64,000 nucleotides of DNA from Climacium dendroides (lineage: Eukaryota > Streptophyta > Bryopsida > Hypnales > Climaciaceae), in NCBI GenBank assembly GCA_950106755.1, contig OX467088.1, forward strand, positions 1,968,001 through 2,032,000, given 5' to 3'. Under the pieces are notes generated by a model, which did no database searches, was not told the origin of the DNA, and was given only the letters and a program-made list of their open reading frames with translations. This document shows, piece after piece, positions 46,609 to 58,412 of this stretch (positions within the stretch are counted from its first letter, which is position 1; each line of letters begins with the position of its first letter). The position numbers were made by a program, and so were the translations under genes.

Positions 46609-48057
46609 CTTGTACTTTTGCGTTAGCGCAGTATGGGCTTTGCCTTGTTCTGAGGGTCCACCAGTTTTGTCTCCTTTTGGTGGTGCCGGTCTTCCGATGG
46701 AAACCCACACAGTCCTTGCTCCCAAGATATTCGTTGCCCAAGATGGCATAGTAGGCTGAAAGTGGTTGGTGCGATTATAGTATGCGGAGATTGTCCTCAA
46801 CATCTCCTTATCGAGTGACCAAACCACGTAGCATTTCTAGGTTCTGAAGTATTTTTTCACTTCTTTGTTTACAATGCTTTCTTCTTGCATCATCAAGTGG
46901 CTTGCAGCTACGCTGTGCTAGCCATTAATGATGTAGAAGTTGCCGTCCATCACCTCCTCCCATCGAGGCGGATCTCTTCTGCCTTTTGGCAAGACCGGGG
47001 TGACGCAAAGAGTCTGCTTCACACTCTTGTCCGGCAAGTTGACAAGATAATGAAGCATTTCTTTCACAATTTTGTCCTCCTTCACACATATGTTGAGTTC
47101 GGCAGGTGCCTCCTTCAACTTTCCAATTGGAAGCTCTTTCTTCTCACCAACTCTATAGATAAACGCGGTGGAGTACTTCTCCCAGAAGTTCTTGCACAAA
47201 TGGCTTATATCTTTGTAGTTTGGCTTCCGCTCCGTCTTGAAGGCTTCCGGAACGACATTCATTTCTTCGAGATAGCTTGCCGATTCCACGCCTGACTACT
47301 CTGAAATCCGGGCCTTCTTTGCTGACCTGGATGCCAGCGGACTGCTTTGAGGTGCTGTCGTTGGAGATGGTGGAGGCTTCCTGTTTTTCTTGCCTTTACT
47401 TTGTGACCCGCTAGCCTTTTTCCCTGTTGATGGCTAACCTTCATCTTGAGTAGCTGTCTCAATGGATACCATTCGCGGAGCCATGAAGGATCTTTATATT
47501 GCCATCTTTTCCTTAATGACTACGAAGAAGTTCATCAGGAGCGTGATCTTTATGTAGAGTCTGCTTCCCATCAGTGGACTTCCGTCCATATTGTGGTATT
47601 CGCCATTGTCTATTTTCCGCTCCAACTCCTTGATCTCCGAACTATATGACGTCTGCTCCAGACTCTCTAGAAATGGCGATATGTTGAACCAAATCTTCTC
47701 TGAGTTCAAGAGTATTGTGAAGTGGTATTGATTGCTTGCTGGGAATGCGTTGCTGGTGGTGACGTAGTGAATTTTGATGTTTGGGAATTTCTCCGTAGAC
47801 ACCCGCTTCACTTTCTCGTCGAATGAGATCGGGAGATACGCCTTGGAATTTTGGTACTTCATGTTGAAGTGCATGTTGTTTATATGGGGCACCATCTTCA
47901 GACACCACGCATCCACCTCTTTTGGGTTTTCAAACTCCCACCAGTCCCCTTCTATTATATCCTCGTCTACATTTGGACTTTCTTCTTCAACATCTTCTAC
48001 TCTTTTGAAGTGCGCCTTGAGTTGATCCATGTATTCTTCTATTCTGAACGTGGACAA
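46609..48057 (-). pseudogene. ParB-like (DGQHR-type) N-terminal exon, five in-frame stops
   Basis: The exon begins after acceptor GAATTTTAG and ends AAG/GTAAGC. A single frame runs throughout with stops TAA 47,494-47,496, TAG 47,434-47,436, TAG 47,296-47,298, TAG 46,918-46,920 and TAG 46,837-46,839. I find no frameshift. Near the end, PPRWEEVMDGNFYIING is followed by a stop and then HSVAASHLMM. A Gln at that stop would give the NGQH-type motif of ParB/DndB (DGQHR) proteins, so the lesion falls exactly on the motif. An N-terminal acidic region, a Lys/Ser/Pro linker (near 47,300-47,430) and an aromatic segment (YVVWSLDKEMLRTI) flank it. There is no ATG at the exon start, so an upstream exon is expected. 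ParB plus N4/N6 methyltransferase fusions are known in phages and bacteria. The assignment here rests on motifs only. Confidence 0.5.
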
Positions 48058-48076
48058 CTAAAATTCAGTGTATTGT

Positions 48077-48555
48077 TGCGATTTAGGACGGGCCGAGCTA
48101 AATTGTTGCTAGACGTAAACGCACATTTTTCTTGTTGATATTTATCAAGTCAATTTTGATTGCGCTTTTATCTACTTTTGATTTAATAGTCTTTAGTTTG
48201 TTGCCTAGTTTTCACTATGCGTCTGCAGATTAGGGCAGTCCGCCCTAAACTACTGAGATTTTTCAGGGTTTTGGGGCATTTCTTGTTTAATTAGTATAAA
48301 AGGCATTGAGTTTTAGAAGTATTTGATCTAGTAATATGCACTGAAATTTTTTAAAATATCTGATGTCTTCAAACGTTTTATGATAATGTCTATGCTTGTG
48401 TTGTTAGTGTAGTGCTCGGGAGTGCAATTTAGGGTGGTCCGCCCTAAATTGCGCATGGACTATATTTTTTATTTCTAAGTGTAGCATATATATAGAGTTG
48501 ATCAATTCTCGTGATCTACAAAAATGCAGTTTAGGACGATCTGCCCTAAATTGCA
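48077..48555. repeat. Palindrome cluster upstream of the ParB-like exon (4 copies)
   Basis: Copies start at 48,077, 48,224, 48,423 and 48,525. The first lies about 18 bp before the splice acceptor of the exon at 48,057. The third reads TGCAATTTAGGGTGG / TCCGCCCTAAATTGCG and is nearly perfect. Confidence 0.85.
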
Positions 48556-49545
48556 GACGTTTTATTTCTAACTTTGTATTCAATACCCGCTTGATACCCG
48601 GGGATATCTGGGTGATACTCGCCTAAGACCCGGAGATATCATGGTCATATCCGTCAAATTCTATGCGAGAGTTAACACGTTCTTCAATTGTAAAGCATGA
48701 TAATTAGAACCCTAAACCCTTAAACCTTTAAACCTGAACCATTTATTAACATCCAATGCAGAAGTCCTAACTTGCCAAATAACACAATGATAGGTTTTTG
48801 ATACTTGTCTCCTTCCACAAATGAAAAAATCCTCAAAGCTACTACCACAAACGTATCCAAATCGCACTGTTGCAAATCCAAGAGTGCAAAACAAGTAGTG
48901 AGAAAACAAGAAAAGTGCAATTGCAACTAGTCAGTCACATGTAATTTGGGAGACAAGTAATTGATTCGTCGCCAAGTTCAACAAAATTGCAACATCAAGA
49001 TGCAATTGAAACCAATGCTCCCAATTGTTTTCCACCATTCTATAAATAGAAATGAAACCCATGCAGACACACCTTGATCTCACGTTTTGTGGCAAAGAAT
49101 CCTAATAACCAAATCTAACAGTTTCTCAAAGTTTCTCACAGTGTCAAGTCGGTGGGCATGTACAAATTACAACACTAGTACAAGCACACAACAAATTGAT
49201 CTAACACGTCCGCCTCTTTGGCAAATTGAAATCACCACCTGGAGCACGACCAAAGTGACAAGTGCAGATGCACATGAAGTGAAAAAGATGTGAACCTCAA
49301 TGGAATGATGCTGAAGCAAGCGAAAGGAAAGGCAACAGCAAAAAGCGAAGCACAACCCTAATAGAAGGCGGAGTAAAACACGAGCACAAAGTAGAAACGA
49401 CCCAGAGTAGGAACACAAAACAACAGCAACGAGGAAGAAGAAGAGCAGAAACAAAAAGAGCGACAACAGCAACAACGAGGAACAGGAGTAGCGCAAAACA
49501 AACCCTAGTCGGACGCATGCTGGACCTCAACCTCCCCGCCTTGTA
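48556..49545. other. Non-coding stretch with small repeats
   Basis: 48,590-48,650 has a diverged tandem ACCCGGRGATATC / GATACCCG motif. 48,708-48,730 has a short CCCTAAA run. 49,310-49,510 is a purine-rich CAACAGCAAC/GAAGAAG low-complexity stretch. No gene is supported. Confidence 0.45.
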
Positions 49546-49690
49546 CCCGCCCCGCACCTACCCTGTAATCTCCCCATACCCGCCCCGCACCTGCCCCGTA
49601 ATCGCCCCATACCCGCTTCGTACCTGCCCCCTACCCGCCTTGTAAACCGCCCCCTACCCGATTTGTAACGGCCTCATACCCACCCAATGC
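49546..49690. repeat. 33-bp minisatellite
   Basis: Units start at 49,546, 49,579 and 49,612. The first two differ at three positions, and later copies degenerate into CCCCCTACCCG-type pieces. Confidence 0.7.
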
Positions 49691-49699
49691 TCGACCATA

Positions 49700-51169
49700 C
49701 CTAATCAGGTTCCCACCTCTGGCTGATATCCACTAAATTGAAAAAACGTTTTGTCACCATGTGAATTGTTAGATTAAAATAATGCAGAAACACTCATTGC
49801 AAAAAAAAAATACTATAGATGAGCTTTTTGTTTTCACATGGAATTGGAAGGATAAATAGTGGCACTTCCATCATTTGCATGAAGTTTTTTTGTCATCCAT
49901 CGGACAAAAAACATCCACCTTGTCATTTGAAGGTTAATCCATAAACACTGCAGCATACGTTTGTCGTCTAAGGAATGATGAAGGAATCTTTTGTATAGGA
50001 CAAAAGTGCAATTATTCATCCACATAATGAAGGGTGGAAAAGGAAAATCTTGTATAGTAGTTTCACTCCGAATAAGTTTTTTAGGTTTAGTTAAAGTAGA
50101 TGATGACATATGGTTCCATAATCAATGATTTTGACGATGATTAGCTCGATGTCCAAAGAATTAGAAATTGATGCACATTTGACCATTAAGGTACTTGAGG
50201 TCTCAATATATGGAGTCACTTGATTAATTTTTATTATTTGTAACTTTGAACCTCAAAATTTTGAACATCATCTATTATATTAAGTATTTTTAGTATTTCT
50301 TGAAGTTCACAAAGTTCTAGAGTCAATGATTTTCACATTGACCAGCTCAGCATACAAAAATTCAAAGTTCATGCATATTTTAGCATTAGAGAATTTGAGG
50401 TCTTAATATAATTATTAATGCTAAGAATAGTGGGGTTTAGGGTTACAAACATAATAAACTAATCTAGTGGTTTGCAAGTCACTTGAATCCCAACAATCAT
50501 TTTTCAGTCTATTTTGAAGCTTCGGATACGGTAGTGGAACAGTTTAGTTAATTTTCTTGACAAAACCAAATCATGTATACCATAGCCATAGAAAATACAT
50601 TTATATTTAGAAGTTGGCTTAATTTTTTTGAAAGAAAGTAATAAGGATCTTGAAATGTTATTTTTTGTACCCTAAATCGTGAACTAAGTAAAATTTTCCT
50701 CTTGTATGTAGTCTATGCACTCTTTTGTGCACAAGTGCTTTGTATTCATGCCAATTTTGTGGCATTTGGAATTACCATTTGAAATGTAAGGCTTGGAAAA
50801 ATTAAAGATTTAAATTCAATTATCTTTTATTTTTTAAACAAAAATAACTTTCACAATGCATTCACAAACAAAGCCCTTGCACTACGTAGGGCATTGAACT
50901 TTCAATTTATACCAAAAATATCACTTCTTTACACTATATAAATTTTTTATTGAATTCCAAAGATTTATGGAGTGAAATTCTTTTTTAAAATTTTAAATTA
51001 TGATAATGGTGTCGTAGTACAAGGTAAGTAAATTCCTTGTTATACTCCCAAAAACTCCTTTAAAATATAACTAAATGACTCTAAAGATCGAACCCACGAG
51101 ATCCTGTAAAGTATTTAGCTTCATTACACGATTTAGGCTAAGTTAGCTTATAAACCCAACTTCCAATTT
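49700..51169. other. AT-rich gap, no gene
   Basis: Long AT-rich stretch without supported coding sequence. A 91-codon minus-strand frame at 49,834-50,109 has no recognisable features. Confidence 0.45.
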
Positions 51170-52186
51170 CAGATCAATTACCGGAAAAACTATAATATCT
51201 GGAAAACGAAGAATTAGCTTCCCACCACTATTCCGGTTCTACCAACTATCCGGTCTAGACAACAATCACAACCCCAGGAGGCTATAATCTCCAATCCTGA
51301 TTACTTCTGTAGACCGATCCGCTTTAATCTAACAGTACTCTTCTTGATACTACCCGGTTTAATTTATCCTTTGTTTTACCATCAGAGGGTTCGCCCCTTG
51401 GTTTTCAGAGTGGTAGGCCCACCACTCCTTCCGTAACTTATAGTGGCTGAAGACCCACTATCCTATCTTCTAATCTTCTACTTACTACAGATCCGGTTTG
51501 GTCTTTCACAACAATCTGGGTATTAATCCAGGCTGCAAGTTATACAAAGACGATCCTCTGATACTACAACGACCTTGGGCACCCTCTCCTATCCGTACGA
51601 AGTTAGGTGGTTACAAGTGAACCCGTCCATTCCAACACTTAATAGAGCTATTCCGTTTATCAAATATGGCAGCAAGATCTCACAGAAGATCGGACACTCA
51701 ATCGGATTTCCCACCCAGGAATTCTAGCACAAGTAGGGAATCCCTCCCTATCCGCCTAGTCTAACAATGGTTTTCTCACCCAGAATCTCAAACTCTAGAC
51801 ATGCTGAAGAACTGAAGCGCACTCCCAACTCTTTTACTACCTACTCACATACACTGGAACTTGAAGACTAAAATACACCAAGGGGAGAAAATGTCAACTC
51901 TTAACTTCCCTCTTTGCTCTCCTTACTTCCGGTCATACAACAGGCACACACATACAACAGCGAAGCAAAACGGAGGACACAAAGGAATTTTGCAAAAAAA
52001 GACTTTTTATCTCCCTCTCCCTTTCTTAGGGCAAGTTTATATACAAAACCAAAAAAACGCAAAAAGGCAAAAAGTGTCACGGAATTCAGCCGCATTTTCC
52101 GGCTGAACTTCCGATCCTACCTACCTACTATCGGATAGAATCCAGTTCCGTTCTAACTCCTCTAGTATGTACAAACTTTTACTATT
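51170..52186. mobile_element. 3' flank of gag-like copy 2
   Basis: CCGG-rich, pyrimidine-rich sequence downstream of the minus-strand frame. It contains the TCAGAGGGTTCGCCCC block shared with 23.3 kb. It probably includes the element's terminal region, but I could not define exact ends or a target duplication. Confidence 0.45.
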
Positions 52187-53848
52187 CTACAATCCTAACC
52201 CTAAGGTAGGACTCTTCGGCTCGGCTTCCATCCCCTCGAAGATTTCAGTCAGGTTCTGGTTCCATTCTCCATCCATAGGTTTTGGAACTGGATCAGCTTG
52301 ACCGGAATCGGGTGTGGATTCCAGGTCGATGGCGGATTCTGAGGTGTTTGCCGGTTTAGACGTCTATGCCGTCTTCTTTGATTTGGAGGTCTTATCCTTC
52401 CCCTCTTCAGCAGCTGTCACATCCGGAAACAATTCCAGTAGGAAGAGCTCCGACAGAGGGACCTCCTTAGCTCCCATCAGTTTCCGATTGCTCTCTTCAA
52501 TCCGGTCCGCTGAAATCCTTGCCTCCTTCACCGCCGTCTCAACCCGCTCCGCATAGTCTGTGAGAATCTTTACTATCCTAGCACCGGATAGTTTATTCTC
52601 TTTATGGACTTCGTCATCGAATAGCTTGGCCTTGGTGGTGGCTGCCTCGGATACTCCAAGAATGTCCTTCACCTAGTCCGCTATCCGTCGTGTTTCCTCT
52701 GCTATCTCCTTCATGGCGGCTTCATCCTCCCTTAGGACGAGATTTTCCGCCTTCAAGGTATTCACTTCTGTCTGAAGTCGGATTACTTCTTCCTCCCGCC
52801 TTCAATACTCGACCGGATCGGTGATACAGTCGGCTACCTTCGTTGGTAGCTGGCTGTCTGGCAGCACATCCACTAGTCTTCTAATCGCCTGCAAGGTCAG
52901 ATGCTTCACTTCCCAATCCGCCCGGACATTGGAGAGAATGGCAATCAAGTTATTAAATGGATCTCGTGGATCCATTTCTTCCTCCATAACACCCTTCCGT
53001 TTCTCATCTAGAGTTGACGGGCCATGACTTGGAGGTGTTCCTCGCCTATGGGGAGGAGTTGTCTTCTGTCGCTTGATTGGCGGCAGTACTTCTTCCTCCT
53101 CTTCTTCCATTTCCACATCCGAATCCGGAACCGATTCCGCTTCTTCGTCTTCTTCTAATTCCCCATATTTTAGAAGAGCTTCCTGAGCCTTCCACTCTTT
53201 CTCTTCCTTGTTCATCAGGAGCTGGTGGTTATGGTACAAATGATACAAGTACGCTCATATGGGGGTAGCTCTACTCTTTCCTACCCTCCCAATGAGCTGG
53301 GTTACTAGATCAAAAGTGATCCGGGCCCAATCCACGTTCCGGGTTCCGCTCAGAGAACTGAAAATGGTATTCCCTAGGGTGATTGTCACCCTCGTCGGTT
53401 TCTCCGGATGGAGGATCGGAATCAAAAACTTCAGAAGACGACAATGTCTGTCGTCTATGCAATCGTCAACTGCGTATCCATCTTTAGGGTTGGAGACGCC
53501 ATGGAACTTCCACCGGATGAATTCATCCTTCCGGCCAGCCATTCCAAGACCCCCTACCCAGAAATCATATACTCCTCTCTAGACTTCCTCAGTCCAGAGG
53601 GACGGATTCCCTCTCAAGCTGTTATCGAACTCATTGGACAATTTGCCCAAAAGTTCCTTCACCATTCTCTCCTCCCGGAATCCCCAAGGTTTCTCAATGA
53701 ACCCCTAGCAACCCATAGAAGTTAAGTCTTCTATGAGTTGGTCCTTCTCCTATTCGTCTGAGGGACTCACCGGAAATATTTTCCGGAGTTTCACCTCGAC
53801 CGGACCGGATCCTGACAACCCCACTCTCTTCCGACGTAGCAGCAGCAT
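52187..53848 (-). pseudogene. Gag-like/accessory frame, copy 2
   Basis: From ATG at 53,848 (MLLLRRKRVGLSGSGPVEV) a single frame runs to TAG at 52,187-52,189. In-frame stops include three TAG upstream of 53,540, TGA 53,255-53,257, TGA 52,802-52,804, TAG 52,673-52,675 and TAG 52,364-52,366. It is collinear with copy 1: QLIEDLTSMGC aligns with QLEENLTKLGC, NPKDGYAVDDCIDDRH with NPKDGFAISECKDERH, and EKPTRVTITLGNTIFSSL with EKPTRVTVTVANTIFGAM. An acidic run (EMEEEEEEV) and coiled-coil helices follow. No enzymatic domain is seen. The in-frame TAG before RGVYDF aligns exactly with the TAG before ADVYQF in copy 1. Confidence 0.6.
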
Positions 53849-54400
53849 GGGGTGGATTACCTCTCACACGGATTTCCTCACCGATTCTACCTCACCCGCT
53901 CCTAGCAGCACGTCCCGTTTTTTTCTTCTCTCTCTGATCTCAACCGGAGTACTAAAATTCTACTGAGGCACTCTCTCCTGACACAAGGGTACCAAATGCT
54001 GTAAACAACATGAGGAGCGCCCAATCTCGCGAGGAAATGAAAGAGGTAAGTCTGGCAAGCTTGGTCTTTAAATAGCCCTAGGATTCCGCCGTGGTCATAA
54101 TGGCTATTTCCGATTTGGCAGCTTGACGTCCGGTCCAACCCTAATCCGGTTTCTACCCTAATTTGAGATGGGTTTCCGGTCCCGACCAATTTGAAACTTT
54201 CAACTGAATTGAATCCGGTCTACCTACTATTTCATTTTTCGTGTGTTTATATCCGATTTTCCTACGACTAGCATTCCAATCCGGTTCTTCCCAACTACTT
54301 TCCGCTCTAATTTCTAGATAAACTGAACGAAACAAAAATTCACGTTGCGACAAATGGCACACATCACAATAGTGCTACTTCATGTCACCTTTGTTGAGTG
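53849..54400. other. 5' flank of gag-like copy 2
   Basis: Minus-strand leader with CCGGATT / TCCGGTT motifs. Small open frames here are not conserved in copy 1 and are not annotated. Confidence 0.4.
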
Positions 54401-55479
54401 ATGAAGTTGATTCAATTATACAAGTGAAGAGAAGAAAGAACTATTGATAAACCTGAAATTCAAAGAATAAAGAAGGAGCTTTCATGAAGATGAATGAAAG
54501 CTTCCCATGCAGATGATTATACAAAATCTATGATAAAAAAGAATTCAAATATATATTGAATTTCTTTTTTAGGAGGAGGGTTCTCCACCAAACTTTAAAA
54601 AGGAGCTTTTGTACAATAATTTTTGCGCCCATGGCATAGTGATTGAAAAAAATTTATATTCTCAAAAAGGTAGTGTATTTTCTATCTCTACAAAAAGTTT
54701 CAAAAAATCATAATGAATATTGAGTCCATAAGAGCCTACCTAAAATCAGTTCAAGTTACAATGGAACTTCAAGGTTTAAGAAAATATAAAATCTAAACAC
54801 ATTCATTGGTTAAGAGCATAAAAATTGTCTTTGGTTTAGAAAAAATTACTGTGACTGTAAAATGGTAACATTTATTGTCCCTTTTTAAATCATTGACAGC
54901 CTATAATTTCCTAAGGACTTAAAAATTCAATCTCTAAAACATAAAGATGTACTGTAAATTGCAACTTAACTTAGTAGTGACTTTCAACACTTCTAATCTA
55001 TAATCCATACTCATCCTCTGTATATTTACATCTTCCATTGCATTAACCAATATTTAATGGTGAAATTGATATAAAAATATTTTTGAAATTGATGAAATAT
55101 TGGGTATTAGTTATGTTTTGAATTAATTAAAAAAATTTACAAGATCAAAATGCAATATTCTAACTATTCTCATTCTCTAAAATTACTATTATCATTGATA
55201 ATCAAATTTGTTTTTGTAATAACTGTTTCATAAATTTGACTCTTAAAGATTTTGAATTCAAATTTTCTAATATTCTTTGAACTATACAAATAGTAAATAC
55301 TAATATTTTATAAATGACTAAAGGTTGGCGTTTGGTACACTACTCATTTGCCATACTATTGTATTAAAAAATTAAATTTTTTTTTAATCTAACAAAATTT
55401 TCAAATAAATTGATAATAATAATAAAACATTCAAATCACAAAAGTTTAAAACTCATAAAATCACCAAATTATGAAAGTG
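54401..55479. other. AT-rich gap, no gene
   Basis: Very AT-rich sequence with no supported frame, repeat unit or RNA gene. Confidence 0.45.
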
Positions 55480-56145
55480 CAATGAAGTTTGAAGCCAAAA
55501 AGGGCAATGAAATGTCAATTCTTTTATATCACTCTATTCATATTTTTTAACTTCCACCTCTCTTCAATGACCATCATACTTTTGTAATTTTGTAGAGTTT
55601 AGAGGTGTGATATTGTAAAAAACATTGTATTTCTATAATATCACAAATTTTGAAAAATGTGATATTACATAGTTGGCGCTTGTTTTGCTAAGCAAACATT
55701 AAAATAGTTGATTTATTATTATATTATTATATTGGCATTCTTAAAATTAAAATCTTTACAAGCATGTTGAATTATTGTATGTATAGATATAATATGTGCA
55801 TGAAGTTTGAAGCCAAAATAAGCAATCAAATTGCCACTTCTGTAATGTAACTGTATCAATCTACTGTAATATCAATTCTTTTGAACAACCATTGTATTTT
55901 TGTAAATTAGAGAGTTTGAAAAGTTTGAAAATGTGATATTATAGAGGAAATTTTATTATTGTAGAAATATAGATTTTGAAAATGTCATATTACACAAGCC
56001 ATTTTATTATTGTAATGATATAAAGTTTGAATATGTGATATTATAGAGGTCCTTATGATTTTAATAGTATAGTATGACTAGTGGTTGGCACTTGCTATGC
56101 TATGCATTCACCATTACAATTTCATTAAAAATTTTATGTATTAGA
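55480..56145. repeat. Degenerate GATATTATAGAGG-type repeats
   Basis: At least five diverged copies of a GTGATATTATAGAGG / TATAATATCAC motif occur (about 55,610, 55,660, 55,935, 55,990 and 56,035), some facing each other. They are the same motif found in the 3' part of the adjoining dispersed repeat, so this is probably an older cluster of the same element. Confidence 0.55.
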
Positions 56146-56743
56146 TAGAAGGCAAAGCATGAATTTCAATAAATCTTTCAATAAAAATTACTAAAAACTT
56201 CATATAATTTTTAAAATAAATAAGCATATACTGAAATAAACAATAGAAATTTAACAAATGATGAATGAAATACATGCAATGATGAATATGGTAAAAGATA
56301 CACATACATTAGAATGCATTAGAAATTTGAATTCAATTGTTACAAACAATGGCAACCCAAATAGAAGAATTTAAAGGAAAAACTTGTAAAATCTCAAAAA
56401 CTTCGTGAACAATTTAATTGTTGTGAAATCCAAAATCAATTCAATCTAATAAATTTCTCAAATCATGTGGTAGTAACAATAGATAATTCAAATCAGAAGC
56501 TCAAAGCTCACAAAAGCACAAAATCATAGAAATGCAAAAGAAGTCTAAAGCCAAGAAAAGCAATGGAATTACTACCTTCATAAATATCACCATATTGATC
56601 CTTTTAATATCACCTCAATTGCAACGACTATATTATTTCTATAATATCACCCTCTATAGAAAGTGATATTACAAAGGTGACTGTGAACTACTATTGTATT
56701 TCAATAATATCACATTGTGTGAAAATATAATTTCTATGTATGC
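56146..56743 (+). repeat. 590-bp dispersed AT-rich repeat, copy 2
   Basis: It matches 17,148-17,738 in the same orientation. It begins about GGCAAAGCATGAATTTCAAT and ends TTTCTATGTATGCA, just after the foldback TAATATCAC motifs. Confidence 0.75.
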
Positions 56744-57365
56744 ATGATTGGAAATATTTTAATAAAATAATTAAAATTATTATTTTAAAGACTTACCATA
56801 ATCATTATCATGCATTCTATTCAAATAAATCAAATTTCTACTAATATGTGATACAATGAATACGTAGTATAGTAAGCATAAGCCTCTAATATTAATGATA
56901 GCATTTGTGATATTATAAAGGGACTTATGATTTTAGTAGTATGATGAACTTTGATTCCAAGTGAATGGGTAATTATTTGGGTAATATTTTAGGCTTTCCC
57001 AAGGATACTAATTTAATTTGTATGTCTTTCATAATGTTCTATAATTTTAAACAAAAAGAATAATTCCAAGAAATCATGATTAGTCGACTTTGAAAGAATT
57101 TCTAGCTTATACCTATTTTTTTCTTTGGTATTAGGTTGAAGTCCATGACTTTTGCATGAGCGGTTCATAAAAGTACATGGCCTTTTAAATTTTTTTAACT
57201 ACTCAAACCCATTTGAAGAAGTATCAATTAATTTTTTTAAAGTTCATTTGTAAGGCTTTGGTTCATACTAAGTGTTAAAATTTTTTTTTCCAGTTTTTTC
57301 AATATTTATTTAAATATTCTTTTTTTGAATGTTCAATATTTAATCCAAATTTTTTACACTGGACC
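56744..57365. other. AT-rich gap, no gene
   Basis: No coding frame or defined repeat is visible. Confidence 0.4.
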
Positions 57366-57447
57366 TTGAATCCCAAACCCTAAAAACCCTAAATCCTAAA
57401 CCCTAAACCCTAAAACCCTAAATCCTATCTAAAACCCTACCTAAATC
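57366..57447 (+). repeat. Interstitial telomere-like run
   Basis: About ten CCCTAAA-like units, including two perfect consecutive ones near 57,398, are interspersed with CCTAAAT and CTAAAAC variants. Confidence 0.8.
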
Positions 57448-58412
57448 CTAAAGCATTGTTTACATTTTGTACACCAAAATTTATAAACAAAGAGATTTTA
57501 TTTTTGAAACGCAAAGTCAATTTTTTTAGAAAAGTTCAATAGATTCTTGACACATGCATTGTTGTGTGGCAAGAAAAAGGAAGGAGAGAATGTCTCACCT
57601 ACTTCTAAAAATCATTAATGTTAGACAAAAAATCGTGTGTAAAATTTGCTTTGTCAACACTATGATTTAAGAAAAAAAATTCCAGTAGTTGACTTTGCAA
57701 ATCCGCAAACACCTGAAATAGGCTTGAATTTGAAAAATGCATTGTCAAGTGGACGACTATTTTTCTAATCAAAGACTGCACGAACTTCTCCCAAAGATCA
57801 TGTGGCCTGAAAAAGTGCTACAAAGTAGAAAACGAATCTCCCGAAAAAAAATTTGAAATTTGAATTCTTTTTGTTTTTGCGCGGCCTTCCTCCAGTGCCA
57901 AAACTTTGCTCCCCCCAGCGCGGGTGCTTTGTGTATGTGCGTTGAGATTGTTAATGTCGTTCTCATTCTCATTTGGCTTTTCTTGTGTGATCGTGAACCA
58001 TTGAACCTGTTCAAGCTCTCCGTTGTTCATTGTTGTAATTTTTTTTTGTTGTGGTTTGAAGACTTTAAATGCGGCACAGTTGGACGAGGCGTCTTGCGGT
58101 TCAAGGTGCGCTCTACGTACACCAACAGATGAAAGCATTTTCTTTGTCCAGTCATTTCTAGCACTCCAATACTTTGTGCATAGTCATGTAACGAAACAGA
58201 TTTCAAGTTCGACAGAGTTCTCCTCTTCTTCTTGTACATTTCAGTTTTGTATTGAGGAATTTGCAATGTGCTCATACATTTTCAAGTACAAGTTTAGTTT
58301 TAAGTCATCATACTGAATTCAATTTATGCGGTGTGAATAGGTATCCAGGTTTGTAGCTGTAAAATCTGGGTCTATTTTTAGAAACTTTTTGGACTACATG
58401 TTTATGAAGACG
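57448..58412. other. Gap without supported gene
   Basis: AT-rich to 57.85 kb, then more balanced sequence. Frames on both strands at 57.8-58.3 kb reach about 100 codons, but they overlap antiparallel and have no recognisable motif. Confidence 0.35.

Noticed and set aside
43998..47496. Alternative genetic code (UAR = Gln)
   Set aside because: TGA stops interrupt other relics in the window, long clean frames use CAR for Gln with no UAR, and copy 1 of the terminal exon has TGG where copy 2 has TAG. Decay is simpler. The idea is kept only as a checkable alternative.
57818..58316. Possible gene of about 100 codons before the palindrome array
   Set aside because: Frames exist on both strands with low-complexity composition, and there are no motifs or splice support.
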